36,356 nucleotides of DNA from an uncultured Saprospiraceae bacterium (GCA_937921595.1 CAKZTD010000450.1:1-36356); one strand, 5' to 3'. Counted from the stretch's first letter, positions 7,585-16,182 are shown. Made by a program: numbers and translations. The notes: a model not told the origin generated them from the sequence alone.

Positions 7585-8001
7585 ATGAAAAGTAAAGTAC
7601 TCTCAGATAAAGCTCAGCCATTAGGAAATTATCCCCACGTCAAACGTGTCGGTGATTTTATCTATGTCTCAGGAACGAGTAGCCGTCGACCTGATAATAC
7701 TCACATTGGAGCAGAGCAAGATGAAGATGGCAACTGGCAATTAGATATTCGAAAACAAACCAAAGCCCTTATCGAAAACATCAATGCACTTTTAAAAAGC
7801 ATGGATGCCGATCTTTCTCATGTGGTAGACATCACTACTTTTCTTGTTGATATGAAAGACTTCAAAGGATACAATGAAGTCTATGGAACTTTTTTCGATC
7901 ATACCGGCCCAACACGAACCACCGTCGCTGTTCATCAATTACCGCATCCTAATTTACTCATCGAAATAAAAGCAGTTGCGTATAAACCTTTAACTGAATA
8001 A
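7585..8001 (+). CDS. 2-aminomuconate deaminase-type RidA/YjgF family protein
   Basis: The 138-aa single-domain protein has the RidA fold signature: [16 protein letters not shown] near residue 22, [41 protein letters not shown], and a C-terminal [23 protein letters not shown]. It lacks the TRxxVxVxxLPxxxxVEIE wording of housekeeping RidA and instead resembles NbaF/AmnD-like 2-aminomuconate deaminases, which release ammonia to give 4-oxalocrotonate. Its product is the substrate of the decarboxylase encoded first in the operon, so the two ends of the cluster encode consecutive steps. It is separated from kmo by 172 bp containing a terminator-like element and a palindrome, so it may be partly independently expressed. 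Family is sure; the precise deaminase role is well supported by context. Confidence 0.85.
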   Translation: MKSKVLSDKAQPLGNYPHVKRVGDFIYVSGTSSRRPDNTHIGAEQDEDGNWQLDIRKQTKALIENINALLKSMDADLSHVVDITTFLVDMKDFKGYNEVYGTFFDHTGPTRTTVAVHQLPHPNLLIEIKAVAYKPLTE

Positions 8002-8025
8002 ATTTCAATAAGTAGATGTAAAGAA

Positions 8026-8129
8026 TTAAGTTGAATCGTTTTGATATTCTGAAATTTTCATAAATAATTGACTGTAAGGAGATTGTGTTGAAAAAATTGG
8101 GATATCTTAAAAAAAACGATTTAACTTAA
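8026..8129. repeat. Long-range 17-bp inverted repeat
   Basis: TTAAGTTGAATCGTTTT (8026-8042) and AAAACGATTTAACTTAA (8113-8129) are inverted copies with one mismatch, enclosing 70 bp. It lies between the end of the kynurenine operon and the OmpA-like gene, just upstream of the latter's promoter box. It may be a terminator/processing structure or a small TIR-bounded element; no transposase or target duplication is seen. Confidence 0.55.
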
Positions 8130-8153
8130 TTTAGTCCAATAACTTAGATATTT

Positions 8154-8161
8154 TACCTTTG
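8154..8161 (+). promoter_or_regulatory. Bacteroidota-type -7 box for the OmpA-like gene
   Basis: TACCTTTG matches the TAnnTTTG consensus exactly, 36 bp before ATG 8198. No clear TTG -33 element is present at the expected distance. Confidence 0.5.
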
Positions 8162-8197
8162 AATAACTTATTTTATATCCCTCAAAAAACGGACAGT

Positions 8198-8752
8198 ATG
8201 AAAAACCTAAATTTATTTCTTCTACTCTTTGCGCTATCGAGCATTGTCTTTTCTTCTCAATCCTGTAAATCAACTAAAAAGACAACTACTAATTCAACGC
8301 AAGATTCTGATGATGACGGAGTCGCTGATGATGCTGATGTTTGCCCGGATATAGCGGGTGCTCCCTCAAATGGCGGTTGTCCCGAAGTAACTGATGAAGT
8401 TCAAAACACACTTAACAATTTTGCAAAAACCATCTTGTTTGACTCCGGTGCTTCGAAAATTAAAGAAGAATCAATTTCTGTTCTGCAGTCAATTTTAGCT
8501 ACACTGAAGGATTACCCAAATGAGAAATTTGTGATAGAAGGACATACCGATAGTTCAGGAAGCCAGGCAGTTAATCAGCGATTGTCAGAAGAGAGAGCTA
8601 ATGCGGTAAAAGCTTATTTAACAACAAATGGAATTGATGGAAATCGATTATCTGCAAAAGGTTACGGAGAAACAAAACCAGTAGCGGATAATACGACTAA
8701 TGAAGGCAAAGCAAAAAATAGAAGGATCGAAATCAATCTTATTAAGGAATAG
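8198..8752 (+). CDS. OmpA-family outer-membrane lipoprotein with thrombospondin type 3-like repeat
   Basis: The protein is 184 aa from ATG 8198. A TTG at 8159 would add 13 residues but lies inside the promoter box, so it is rejected. Residues 1-24 are a lipoprotein signal ending in a lipobox-like SSQSC. A calcium-binding DSDDDGVADDADVCPD repeat follows near residues 35-50, then an OmpA peptidoglycan-binding domain from about residue 75 to the end (ILFDSGASKIKEES, VIEGHTDSSGS, NQRLSEERANAVKAYL, GYGETKPVADN, NRRIEI). The domain contacts meso-diaminopimelate and tethers outer membrane to cell wall. No porin barrel is present. It appears monocistronic and unrelated to the preceding operon. Confidence 0.9.
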   Translation: MKNLNLFLLLFALSSIVFSSQSCKSTKKTTTNSTQDSDDDGVADDADVCPDIAGAPSNGGCPEVTDEVQNTLNNFAKTILFDSGASKIKEESISVLQSILATLKDYPNEKFVIEGHTDSSGSQAVNQRLSEERANAVKAYLTTNGIDGNRLSAKGYGETKPVADNTTNEGKAKNRRIEINLIKE

Positions 8753-8807
8753 TTTTTTGGTATCAAAGAAATTCCAATTGGGAAAAGTTATAACTCACTT
8801 AATACGC

Positions 8808-8823
8808 TGTTAACTTGTTAACA
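8808..8823. promoter_or_regulatory. TGTTAAC-TT-GTTAACA palindrome
   Basis: 7-bp arms with a 2-bp spacer lie about 95 bp before the tricorn-like protease gene. A TATCTTGC box, near the TAnnTTTG consensus, is at about 8840. A possible operator; no regulator can be assigned. Confidence 0.35.
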
Positions 8824-8917
8824 ATGCTTTGATATACGTCTTATCTTGCAACCTAATTTCTTCAAGCCAAAAATATATTCGATATTGCAGTGATTTTTTA
8901 ATAACCTCACTGTGATA

Positions 8918-11900
8918 ATGAATACGATGAAAAACCTAATTCTTTTTTTCTGCCTGTTTTTTTCTCTAACAACACAAGCGCAAGAGGCACCAAAATGGAT
9001 GCGATCTGCTGCTATTTCTCCTGATGGATCTCAAATCGTTTTTACCTATAAAGGTGATCTCTATAAAGTCGCAGCAAGTGGAGGCGATGCCATTCAATTG
9101 ACGTTTCATGATGGCCATGATTATATGGCTACTTGGAGTCAAGATGGATCAAGAATCGCTTTTGCATCTAACCGATATGGCAACTTTGATGTTTTTATTA
9201 TGAATGCCATGGGCGGCGCTGCCGAACGATTGACTTTTCATTCTAATAGTGAAGTACCCTATTCTTTTTCTGCAGACCAAAACAGTATTCTATTTGGAGG
9301 ACTACGACAAGATGATGTTAAGCATCGTCAATATCCACACCGATCTCAGTCTGAATTATATTCCGTTCCTGTAAATGGCGGACGAGTAAGCCAGATATTG
9401 ACCTTTCCTGCTGAGCATGTAAAAATGTCGAAAGATGGAGGAATGATGATCTATCATGATAAAAAAGGTGGAGAAGATGAATATAGAAAACATCAAAATT
9501 CTTCTATCACCAGAGATATCTGGACTTATGATTTGAAAACTAAGACACACAAGATGATCACCAATCATGAAGGAGAAGATCGTCACCCTGTTTTAAGTGC
9601 TGATGAAAAAAGTATGTACTACCTGAGTGAAAAAAGCGGAACGTTCAATGTTCATAAAATGTCTCTCGAAGGTTCAAACCAAGACCAACAACTTACAAAA
9701 TTCACTTTGCATCCCGTTCGATTTTTAAGTATGGGTAATGGAACGCTGTGTTTTGGTTTTGATGGTGAATTGTATACAATGAAAGAAGGTGGACAAGCTC
9801 AAAAAGTAAAAGTCAATATTCGAACACAAGACAAAAATAACAACGATAAATTTATTTCAATCAATGGAGGTGTTAACGAAATGTCGATTTCTCCAAATGG
9901 AAAAGAAATAGCATTTATAGCAAGAGGAGAAGTATTTGTTACTTCCGTAGAAGAATCTTTTACAAAAAGATTAACCAATACTCCCGAAGCAGAACGATTT
10001 GTAAGTTGGGGGCCTGAAGGAGAATCCGTAGTTTACTCTAGCGAGCGAAATGGCAAATGGAGTATTTATAAAACAGAAAAAACAAGAGCAGAAGAGCCGT
10101 TCTTCTATGCCTCTACTTTGCTCAAAGAAACACCGGTTATTGAAAGTAAAACAGACAACTACTTGGCTCAATATTCTCCAGATGGAAAGAAATTAGCATT
10201 TATCGAAGGTCGTCGAACACTTAAAATCATGGATGTTGCAACGAAATCAGAAGTGACGCTTTTGACCCCTAAAGATTTATTCCACATGCGAGATGGAGAT
10301 AAATATTTTACATGGAGTGGAGACAGCCAATGGCTTTTAGTAGAATGGAGTTTGTCTTTAAGTAATAGTGAAGTGCTGTTAATGAAAGCAGATGGAACAA
10401 AAAGAGTAAACCTCAATGAAAGTGGATATTCTGACGGAAGTCCGAAATGGGTGAATGGTGGAAAACAAATGATTTGGTTTAGTAATCGTAATGGGCTGAA
10501 GTCATACGCTACTAGTGGTCGATCAGAAACGGATGTTTACAGCATGTTTTTCACTCAGGAATCTTGGGATAAATTCAACCTAAGTGAAGAAGATCATAAA
10601 TTACAAAAAGCAATAGAAGAAGCGAAAAAAGAAAAGAAGGAAAAGGCTAAAAAAGATAAGGAGAAAAAAGAAGACAAAGATAAAGACAAAAAGAAAAAAG
10701 GCAAGAAGGAAAAAGATGATGACAAGGATGAAGAAGACAAAGATAAGGAGGACAAAGATAAAGTAGAAGCTTTGACTTTTGATTGGGACAATATGAAAGA
10801 TCGTACCAGTCGCCTGACGATACATTCTTCTCGTTTGGGTGATGCAGTACTTTCTAAAGAAGGAGATAAGTTATACTACCTTTCTCGTTTCGAAGATAAA
10901 ATGAACTTATGGAGTACAAACCTTCGAACCAAAGAAACCAAAATGGCTATCAAGTTAGGAGCCAATTTCGGAAGTCTCGAATGGGATAAAGACATGAAAA
11001 ATTTATTTCTTCTCAGTGGCGGGAAGATTTCTAAAATCGATGTAGAAAAAAGCAAAAAGACTGCCGTGAAAATCAAAGGCGAAATGGAGTATGATGCTCA
11101 GGCAGAAAGAGTCGCCATGTTTAATCACGTTTGGATTCGAACCAATGCAATTTTTTACCACCCAGACTTTCATGGAATCGATTGGAATCAAATGAAAACC
11201 GAATACGAAAAATATATGCCGTATATCGGTAACTCATTTGAGCTAACCGAAATGCTTTCAGAAATGCTAGGTGAGCTAAACGTTTCTCACGCAGGAGCAA
11301 GATACCGTGGAGGTAAAGTTTCCAATGCTGATGCAACTGCCTCGCTTGGGGTCTTTTTGAATTATGGACACACCGGCAACGGAATTTTAATCGACGAAAT
11401 CATCACCGGTGGGCCGCTAGATAAAGCAGCATTTAAAATAAAAGCAGGAATGATCATCGAGAAAATTGATGGAGAAACCATTAGCCCAGATCAAGATATT
11501 GCAAAATACCTGAATCGTAAATCTGGAAAATTCACGCTTTTAGAAATACTCGACCCAGCTACTAAAAAGCGAGATACGATTACCATGAAACCAATTTCAT
11601 TAAGAGCAGAAAGCGGACTCCTTTATAAACGATGGGTGAAGCAAAATGAAAAAGAAGTTCACGAAAAAAGTAATGGCCAATTAGGTTATGTCCACATTCC
11701 GGGAATGGGTGATGGTCCATACCGAAGTATTTATCAAGACATGATGGGTAAATATTTTGATCGAGAAGGAATGATTGTCGATACCCGATTTAATGGTGGT
11801 GGAGACTTGGTAGCTGACTTAGCTATGTTCTTTACTGGAGTGCCATTTATCACTTATGAGACGGAAGCAAAAGTCGTCGGAGGCGAACCAACATCTCGAT

Positions 11901-12229
11901 GGACCAAGCCAACCTTAGCATTGATCAACGAGGCACAATACTCTGATGGACATTGTTTCGCATGTGGTTATAAAGATTTAAAAATTGGAAAAATAGTAGG
12001 CATGCCTACTCCAGGGACTTGTAGTTTTGCAGGCTGGGAAGGATTACCAGACGGTTCGGTTTGGGGAGTTGTACCAGTCAGTGCAAAAGATATCAATGGT
12101 AACTGGATGGAAAACAATCAGACGGAGCCAGATATCAAGGTGAAAAATATGCCAGGTGTTGTTGACCAAGGAAGAGATCAACAACTAGAGCGAGCGATTG
12201 AGGAGATGATGAAGGATGTGAAAAAATAA
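8918..12229 (+). CDS. Tricorn-like S41 family peptidase with beta-propeller and PDZ domains
   Basis: This is a protein of about 1103 aa. Starts at GTG 8912, ATG 8918 and ATG 8927 are all possible; either ATG gives a clean signal peptide ending LTTQAQ. Residues ~25-550 carry TolB/WD40-like propeller repeats (AAISPDGSQIVF, ATWSQDGSRIAFASNR, AQYSPDGKKLAF). A ~55-residue run of almost only K, E and D follows (near residues 565-620), then a second propeller part. A tricorn C1 segment, a PDZ domain (LGVFLNYG, GPLDKAAFKIKAG) and the S41 core (VDTRFNGGGDLVADLA) complete it. The nucleophile is probably Ser1009 in AQYSDGHCF, as in tricorn SDG. The family degrades peptides of about proteasome-product size; here a periplasmic or surface location is implied. 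A single gene with no partner aminopeptidase nearby. Confidence 0.9.
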   Translation: MNTMKNLILFFCLFFSLTTQAQEAPKWMRSAAISPDGSQIVFTYKGDLYKVAASGGDAIQLTFHDGHDYMATWSQDGSRIAFASNRYGNFDVFIMNAMGGAAERLTFHSNSEVPYSFSADQNSILFGGLRQDDVKHRQYPHRSQSELYSVPVNGGRVSQILTFPAEHVKMSKDGGMMIYHDKKGGEDEYRKHQNSSITRDIWTYDLKTKTHKMITNHEGEDRHPVLSADEKSMYYLSEKSGTFNVHKMSLEGSNQDQQLTKFTLHPVRFLSMGNGTLCFGFDGELYTMKEGGQAQKVKVNIRTQDKNNNDKFISINGGVNEMSISPNGKEIAFIARGEVFVTSVEESFTKRLTNTPEAERFVSWGPEGESVVYSSERNGKWSIYKTEKTRAEEPFFYASTLLKETPVIESKTDNYLAQYSPDGKKLAFIEGRRTLKIMDVATKSEVTLLTPKDLFHMRDGDKYFTWSGDSQWLLVEWSLSLSNSEVLLMKADGTKRVNLNESGYSDGSPKWVNGGKQMIWFSNRNGLKSYATSGRSETDVYSMFFTQESWDKFNLSEEDHKLQKAIEEAKKEKKEKAKKDKEKKEDKDKDKKKKGKKEKDDDKDEEDKDKEDKDKVEALTFDWDNMKDRTSRLTIHSSRLGDAVLSKEGDKLYYLSRFEDKMNLWSTNLRTKETKMAIKLGANFGSLEWDKDMKNLFLLSGGKISKIDVEKSKKTAVKIKGEMEYDAQAERVAMFNHVWIRTNAIFYHPDFHGIDWNQMKTEYEKYMPYIGNSFELTEMLSEMLGELNVSHAGARYRGGKVSNADATASLGVFLNYGHTGNGILIDEIITGGPLDKAAFKIKAGMIIEKIDGETISPDQDIAKYLNRKSGKFTLLEILDPATKKRDTITMKPISLRAESGLLYKRWVKQNEKEVHEKSNGQLGYVHIPGMGDGPYRSIYQDMMGKYFDREGMIVDTRFNGGGDLVADLAMFFTGVPFITYETEAKVVGGEPTSRWTKPTLALINEAQYSDGHCFACGYKDLKIGKIVGMPTPGTCSFAGWEGLPDGSVWGVVPVSAKDINGNWMENNQTEPDIKVKNMPGVVDQGRDQQLERAIEEMMKDVKK

Positions 12230-12240
12230 AGTAAAGGATA

Positions 12241-12279
12241 CGAAGCTCACGAAAAGGGATTATTCTTTCGAGAGCTTCG
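12241..12279. terminator. Strong stem-loop after the tricorn-like gene
   Basis: CGAAGCTC (12241-12248) pairs with GAGCTTCG (12272-12279). After an A-A mismatch the stem continues as CGAAA/TTTCG with an 11-nt loop. ACGAAG at 12240 can alternatively pair with CTTCGT at 12295-12300. No T-run follows, so it may be a transcript-end or REP-type structure rather than a classical terminator. Confidence 0.5.
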
Positions 12280-12322
12280 CGTCTTCTTCAAGGGCTTCGT
12301 GTCCAAAAAAATCCAAGACCAA

Positions 12323-13225
12323 ATGATCCAACCAAAACTAATCATACACGGCGGAGCCTGGAACATCCCAGACGAATATGTCGAAGACCACATCCGTGGA
12401 GTCGAAAAAGCAATCAATACAACCTACCCAAAATTAGAAGTAGGTATGTCCGCCCTGGACGCTGTAGAATTTGCGGTAAGAATTCTCGAAGAAGATCCAA
12501 CCTACGATGCTGGCCGAGGCGCTTTTTTAAATGAAGCTGGAGAAGTAGAACTCGATGCGATTATAATGGATGGCAAAACCTTAAATTTTGGTGCGGTAGC
12601 TGCGTTACAAAATATTTTGCATCCAGTAAGTGTAGCTAGAAAAGTGATGGACGAAACAGAGCATTGCTTACTCGTTGGTGATGGTGCGTTGAGCTTTGCC
12701 AAGAAAATGAATTTTGAAGAACTACCTCCGGAGTCTTTATTGACGGAGCGAGAATTAGCCTTTTTTAAAAGTATAAAAAATAAAGAAACCTTCAAGACGC
12801 ATCATCCTTTTGAGTTTGAACCAAGGGATACTGTTGGTGCAGTAGCAATGGATCGTGATGGAAATTTTGCAGTGGCAACGTCGACTGGAGGAACGGCTCG
12901 TAAGCTTCGAGGAAGGGTCGGCGATAGCCCAATCGTAGGCGGTGGCGCTTATGCAGATAATGAAGCCGGAGCGGTTTCAGCAACAGGCTGGGGTGAGTCC
13001 ATTATGAAAGTAGTATTGTGCAAAAGAGTCTGTGATCATTTTTTTAATCAGTCAGCGATGGAAGCGGCTGAAGAAGGAATTCAGTATTTAAAAAAACGAG
13101 TAAATGGCTTAGGTGGTGTGATTGGTATCAATGCAAAAGGGGAATACAGTTTTGCATTTAACACCAGAAGGATGGCTCGCGGGTATGTTCAGAATGGCAA
13201 AACAATCGTGTCAATAGAAAAGTAG
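12323..13225 (+). CDS. Isoaspartyl peptidase / L-asparaginase (Ntn-hydrolase, type 2)
   Basis: The protein is 300 aa from ATG 12323. An upstream GTG at 12299 adds eight residues but lies in the inverted-repeat region, so I prefer the ATG. Plant-type asparaginase landmarks are IHGGAWNIP at the N-terminus, ALDAVEFAVRILEEDP, YDAGRGAFLNEAGEVELDA, and the autocleavage site RD|TVGAVAMD with the catalytic Thr at residue 170. ATSTGGTARKLRGRVGDSPIVGGGAYAD (seen as consecutive motifs) and SATGWGE complete the substrate pocket. The precursor self-cleaves into alpha and beta chains and hydrolyses beta-aspartyl dipeptides and asparagine. No signal peptide is visible, so it is likely cytoplasmic. It lies 93 bp after the tricorn-like gene and might act on peptides of the same turnover route; that link is inference. 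Confidence 0.92.
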   Translation: MIQPKLIIHGGAWNIPDEYVEDHIRGVEKAINTTYPKLEVGMSALDAVEFAVRILEEDPTYDAGRGAFLNEAGEVELDAIIMDGKTLNFGAVAALQNILHPVSVARKVMDETEHCLLVGDGALSFAKKMNFEELPPESLLTERELAFFKSIKNKETFKTHHPFEFEPRDTVGAVAMDRDGNFAVATSTGGTARKLRGRVGDSPIVGGGAYADNEAGAVSATGWGESIMKVVLCKRVCDHFFNQSAMEAAEEGIQYLKKRVNGLGGVIGINAKGEYSFAFNTRRMARGYVQNGKTIVSIEK

Positions 13226-13286
13226 ATTTAGTTAAGAATGGAAATCTTATTTTTAAAATAATTTTTTCACTAATAAAAATCATACT

Positions 13287-14462
13287 ATGACACACTCCTC
13301 AGGCAGGTCTCAATCCTGCATGATCATCAAACAACGAAACCAAAAATGGATCGAAGTCTACGTTCATTACCATCAAAGGGATTGGATTCAAAAAATCAAA
13401 AATATTCATGGAAGAGTATGGCAACCCGAGCAGAAGTGTTGGTTGTTGCCTTATGTCAAAGCAACGTTTTATCAGCTTAGAGATGAGATAAAACTGAGCA
13501 ATATTATTTTTAAATTTAAAATAGAAGCAAAGATTCCTGATGTTTATATTGAACGGCTTGATGCCAAGGAAAAAATAAAAGACTTAGCTTTGCCATTGAA
13601 GTTTCAAGAGCTCCGTGAAGCACACCAAAATGCGATTTTTGATACCGTAAAATTATTAACATTGAGTCGTTATAGCTATAGTACGATCAATGCTTATCGG
13701 AAAATATTAGTCAATCTATTTTATACCTACAAATACATTCAGCCAACAGAAATTAAACCGGATCATGTAAGTTCTTATCTTTTTGAAAAAATAAAAAAAC
13801 ATCGAATAAGTGCTTCTTCTCAAAATCAAATCATCAATGCTTATAAGGTCTTTGCAGAAAAAATATTAAAACGACCAAAGGAATTTATAGAAATACCTAG
13901 ACCTAGGAAAGCTCGAAAACTACCAGGTATTTTATCTGCTAATGAAGTCGTTCGTTTAATTAATTCACCTACAAATTTAAAGCATAAACTGATCTTGCTG
14001 TTGACATATTCTGCAGGCTTACGAGTCTCCGAGGTGGTTAATATCTTGTGTTCTAGTTTACAGGTTGATCGTAGAGTGATTCATATCAAAGACGGAAAAG
14101 GAAGAAAAGATCGCTATGTTGTTTTAGCGGACTCTGTTTTACCTTATTTGAAGAAATATCAAGAAGAATATAAACCTCAAAGGTGGTTGTTTGAAGGCTT
14201 GTATGGAGAAAGATATAGCCCAAGAAGTGTCCAGAATGTTTTTGCAAGAGCGCTAAAAAAATCAAAAATAAATAGCCACGCAACGATGCACACTTTACGT
14301 CATAGCTATGCTACACATTGTCTTGAAAATGGGCATAACTTAAAAAGTGTTCAAGAAGCACTTGGTCATAATTCACTAAAGACAACTGAATTATATTTGC
14401 ATCTGACTTCTGAGGCTTTGAGGCGATTGAAGAGTCCTTTAGACGAGATGAAATTTAATTGA
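13287..14462 (+). CDS. Solitary tyrosine recombinase/integrase with HARP-like N-terminal region
   Basis: This is a 391-aa site-specific recombinase. The N-terminal ~85 residues contain GRVWQPEQKCWLLPY, resembling the HARP-type W-x-P-x-x-x-x-W pattern found before the core-binding domain in several Bacteroidota integrases. A SAM-like core-binding domain follows at about 110-205, then the catalytic domain from LPGILSANEV. Catalytic residues are all present: Arg246 (GLRVSE), Lys271 (DGKGRKDR), His335 and Arg338 (HTLRHSYATH), His361 (LGHNSLKTTELY) and Tyr370. It is longer than XerC/XerD (~300) and has no accessory recombinase, transposase or cargo nearby. Integron integrases and XerCD share the HTLRHSYAT wording, but no attC-like array is seen. 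Probably intact; substrate unknown. A perfect 17-bp stem-loop begins 12 bp after the stop. Confidence 0.88.
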   Translation: MTHSSGRSQSCMIIKQRNQKWIEVYVHYHQRDWIQKIKNIHGRVWQPEQKCWLLPYVKATFYQLRDEIKLSNIIFKFKIEAKIPDVYIERLDAKEKIKDLALPLKFQELREAHQNAIFDTVKLLTLSRYSYSTINAYRKILVNLFYTYKYIQPTEIKPDHVSSYLFEKIKKHRISASSQNQIINAYKVFAEKILKRPKEFIEIPRPRKARKLPGILSANEVVRLINSPTNLKHKLILLLTYSAGLRVSEVVNILCSSLQVDRRVIHIKDGKGRKDRYVVLADSVLPYLKKYQEEYKPQRWLFEGLYGERYSPRSVQNVFARALKKSKINSHATMHTLRHSYATHCLENGHNLKSVQEALGHNSLKTTELYLHLTSEALRRLKSPLDEMKFN

Positions 14463-14473
14463 TCTAGCTTGCC

Positions 14474-14515
14474 AGTGCTTGGTCATTAGTGAATCATTAC
14501 TAATGATCAAGTACT
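14474..14515. terminator. 17-bp stem-loop between convergent genes (bidirectional terminator or recombination site)
   Basis: Left arm 14474-14490 pairs with right arm 14499-14515 over 17 positions, two of them G-T wobble, with an 8-nt loop GAATCATT. An ATTTTAAAAT tract follows. Position between a plus-strand integrase and a minus-strand peptidase suggests a shared terminator. Proximity to the recombinase also permits an att/dif-like role. Confidence 0.6.
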
Positions 14516-14566
14516 ATTTTAAAATTCCAAAGCGTATAAATTCAAGGCTGTATCTTTTCGAAAATT

Positions 14567-16051
14567 TTAATCGGCTTTCTTAATTAAGTCAAGGGTGTAT
14601 TCCATGACGCGATCTTTGCGATCAATCATATCCTGAATGGAACGACGAACAATATGATCAGGAATAACTCCATGGCCATCGTTTTTAAAATCAACATTCA
14701 TGATCCACATCCAAAAAGGGATAGCTATTCTATTTTTAGAATTTGGGAGTTCTAAAGTTTGAACAATACCGCTCACATTTTGATAAGCATTTCCTGATGG
14801 TTCCTCTCCTATAAAGGTTGCCCGATTATAACTTTTAATTAGTCCCGTAATCTCACCTGTTGCGGAAAAGCTTCCAGAGTTGGTCAGGACATAAACCTTT
14901 TTGTCATAATAAGGTTTGTTAGGTTTTGATTCTTTTAAGCCTTTTAATCCTGCCATCCGAGCGATCCAGTTTGGATAATATAAATCTCCTTTCTTTTTAA
15001 AAACTATGGGCATTAAATTTTTGCTAGCAAAATCAAGATCCGTGTATAATTTTTTATTGGGAACTTTTTGAGTAAGCGAATAGACGTCTTTATAAAAAGT
15101 AAAAGGTTCCGGATGAAGATGAGCAAATAGTTCAATGGTCGGCATTGGATCTCCTCCTCCGTTATCTCTCAAGTCGATGATTAAATGCTTCACTCCAGCA
15201 GCTTCGATTTTTTCAAAAGACGATTTATAAAAACGTTTGAATTTTTGTTTTTTCTTTTTCTTCGTAAATTTAGAATCAAAAGTTCGTATCCTCATCGTTG
15301 CGATATCCTCGTCTATTTTTAATTCCAAAGCAGGTTGATCTGATGACCAAAACGAAGTCAAAGGACCACCGTTTTGTTCTATTCTTCTTGCTGATAATTC
15401 TTTGTTAGGTTGGCCACCAATCGTACAGTTTATTAATTCACCATCTGGTTTAATAATTTCCATTTTATAACTTTCGGGTGTTCCATAAAAACTCGCATAC
15501 AGAACTTTAAAGTTTATCCACGATTCATCCAAAGGGCCAGTGACATTGAAGCCGTCTGTTGTATTGTCTCTCGCAAAATTTAAAATAATTTCCCGAGCAT
15601 CTTCTCCATTTATTCGCTGAATAATTGAACCAGGAGGAAAGGATTTATTATCAGATAGATTTCTGTAAACATACAATTGATCCTCATTCCAATAGACATC
15701 AATCGGAAATAAAAGGGCTTCATCTCTGAGGTTTTCCATAAACGTTCGAGAAGGGTAAATTCCTGTATGACCATTTTTGATGAGTGATAATAATGGACGG
15801 ATCATTCCATAAAACTCTAGTGCAGTTTTAGGTTCGTCAAGTTTTGATTCTACAGCAGTATAAAATTTTTCAAACTCTTCCTTAGGCGTATAGGTGTATA
15901 AACCAGTATGTGCTAATTCAAGATTCTCTTTTAAAATAGCGAGATCCTTTTTTAATAAATCTGGAGCGATTTTTTTATTGGCATCATAATTTGATTGAGC
16001 AAGTACAAAAAAGGGAAGTAGTAGGAAGAAATAAACAATTCTTTTTTTCAT
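14567..16051 (-). CDS. Secreted S41 family peptidase
   Basis: This is a 494-aa protein with a cleavable signal peptide (MKKRIVYFFLLLPFFVLAQ). An N-terminal helical domain includes LLSLIKNGHTGIYP near residue 90, followed by a PDZ-like stretch (GSIIQRINGEDAREI). The S41 core has LIIDLRDNGGGDPMP near residue 295 and the nucleophile region LTNSGSFSATGE (Ser394/396). It is a C-terminal-processing-protease relative acting in the periplasm or outside. The FTKKKKKQKFKRF stretch around residue 265 is unusually basic. It is transcribed towards the integrase and divergent from the MFS gene. Its substrate is unknown. Family assignment is firm; nothing in context ties it to the tricorn-like peptidase except the shared S41 fold. 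Confidence 0.9.
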   Translation of the reverse strand: MKKRIVYFFLLLPFFVLAQSNYDANKKIAPDLLKKDLAILKENLELAHTGLYTYTPKEEFEKFYTAVESKLDEPKTALEFYGMIRPLLSLIKNGHTGIYPSRTFMENLRDEALLFPIDVYWNEDQLYVYRNLSDNKSFPPGSIIQRINGEDAREIILNFARDNTTDGFNVTGPLDESWINFKVLYASFYGTPESYKMEIIKPDGELINCTIGGQPNKELSARRIEQNGGPLTSFWSSDQPALELKIDEDIATMRIRTFDSKFTKKKKKQKFKRFYKSSFEKIEAAGVKHLIIDLRDNGGGDPMPTIELFAHLHPEPFTFYKDVYSLTQKVPNKKLYTDLDFASKNLMPIVFKKKGDLYYPNWIARMAGLKGLKESKPNKPYYDKKVYVLTNSGSFSATGEITGLIKSYNRATFIGEEPSGNAYQNVSGIVQTLELPNSKNRIAIPFWMWIMNVDFKNDGHGVIPDHIVRRSIQDMIDRKDRVMEYTLDLIKKAD

Positions 16052-16167
16052 AGCTTAAATTTTTGGAGGGTCTAGAATGAAATGAAGATAAGAAAAAAAA
16101 GAGAACAAAAGTCTATAAATAAAAAACAAAACCCTGAATCTGTAGTGTATGAGTCCACTTTCTTTTT

Positions 16168-16175
16168 CATCTTTG
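16168..16175 (+). promoter_or_regulatory. -7 box for the MFS exporter gene
   Basis: CATCTTTG is one base off TAnnTTTG and sits 7 bp before ATG 16183. If used, the mRNA would be nearly leaderless. Confidence 0.35.
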
Positions 16176-16182
16176 CAACACG

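Noticed and set aside
10594-10825. Two antisense Ser/Phe/Leu-rich frames
   Set aside because: They are the complement of the Lys/Glu/Asp-rich linker of the tricorn-like protease and have no start context or homology signal.
14463-14566. attC sites of an integron after the tyrosine recombinase
   Set aside because: Only one simple stem is present, with no RYYYAAC-type core sites or gene cassettes.
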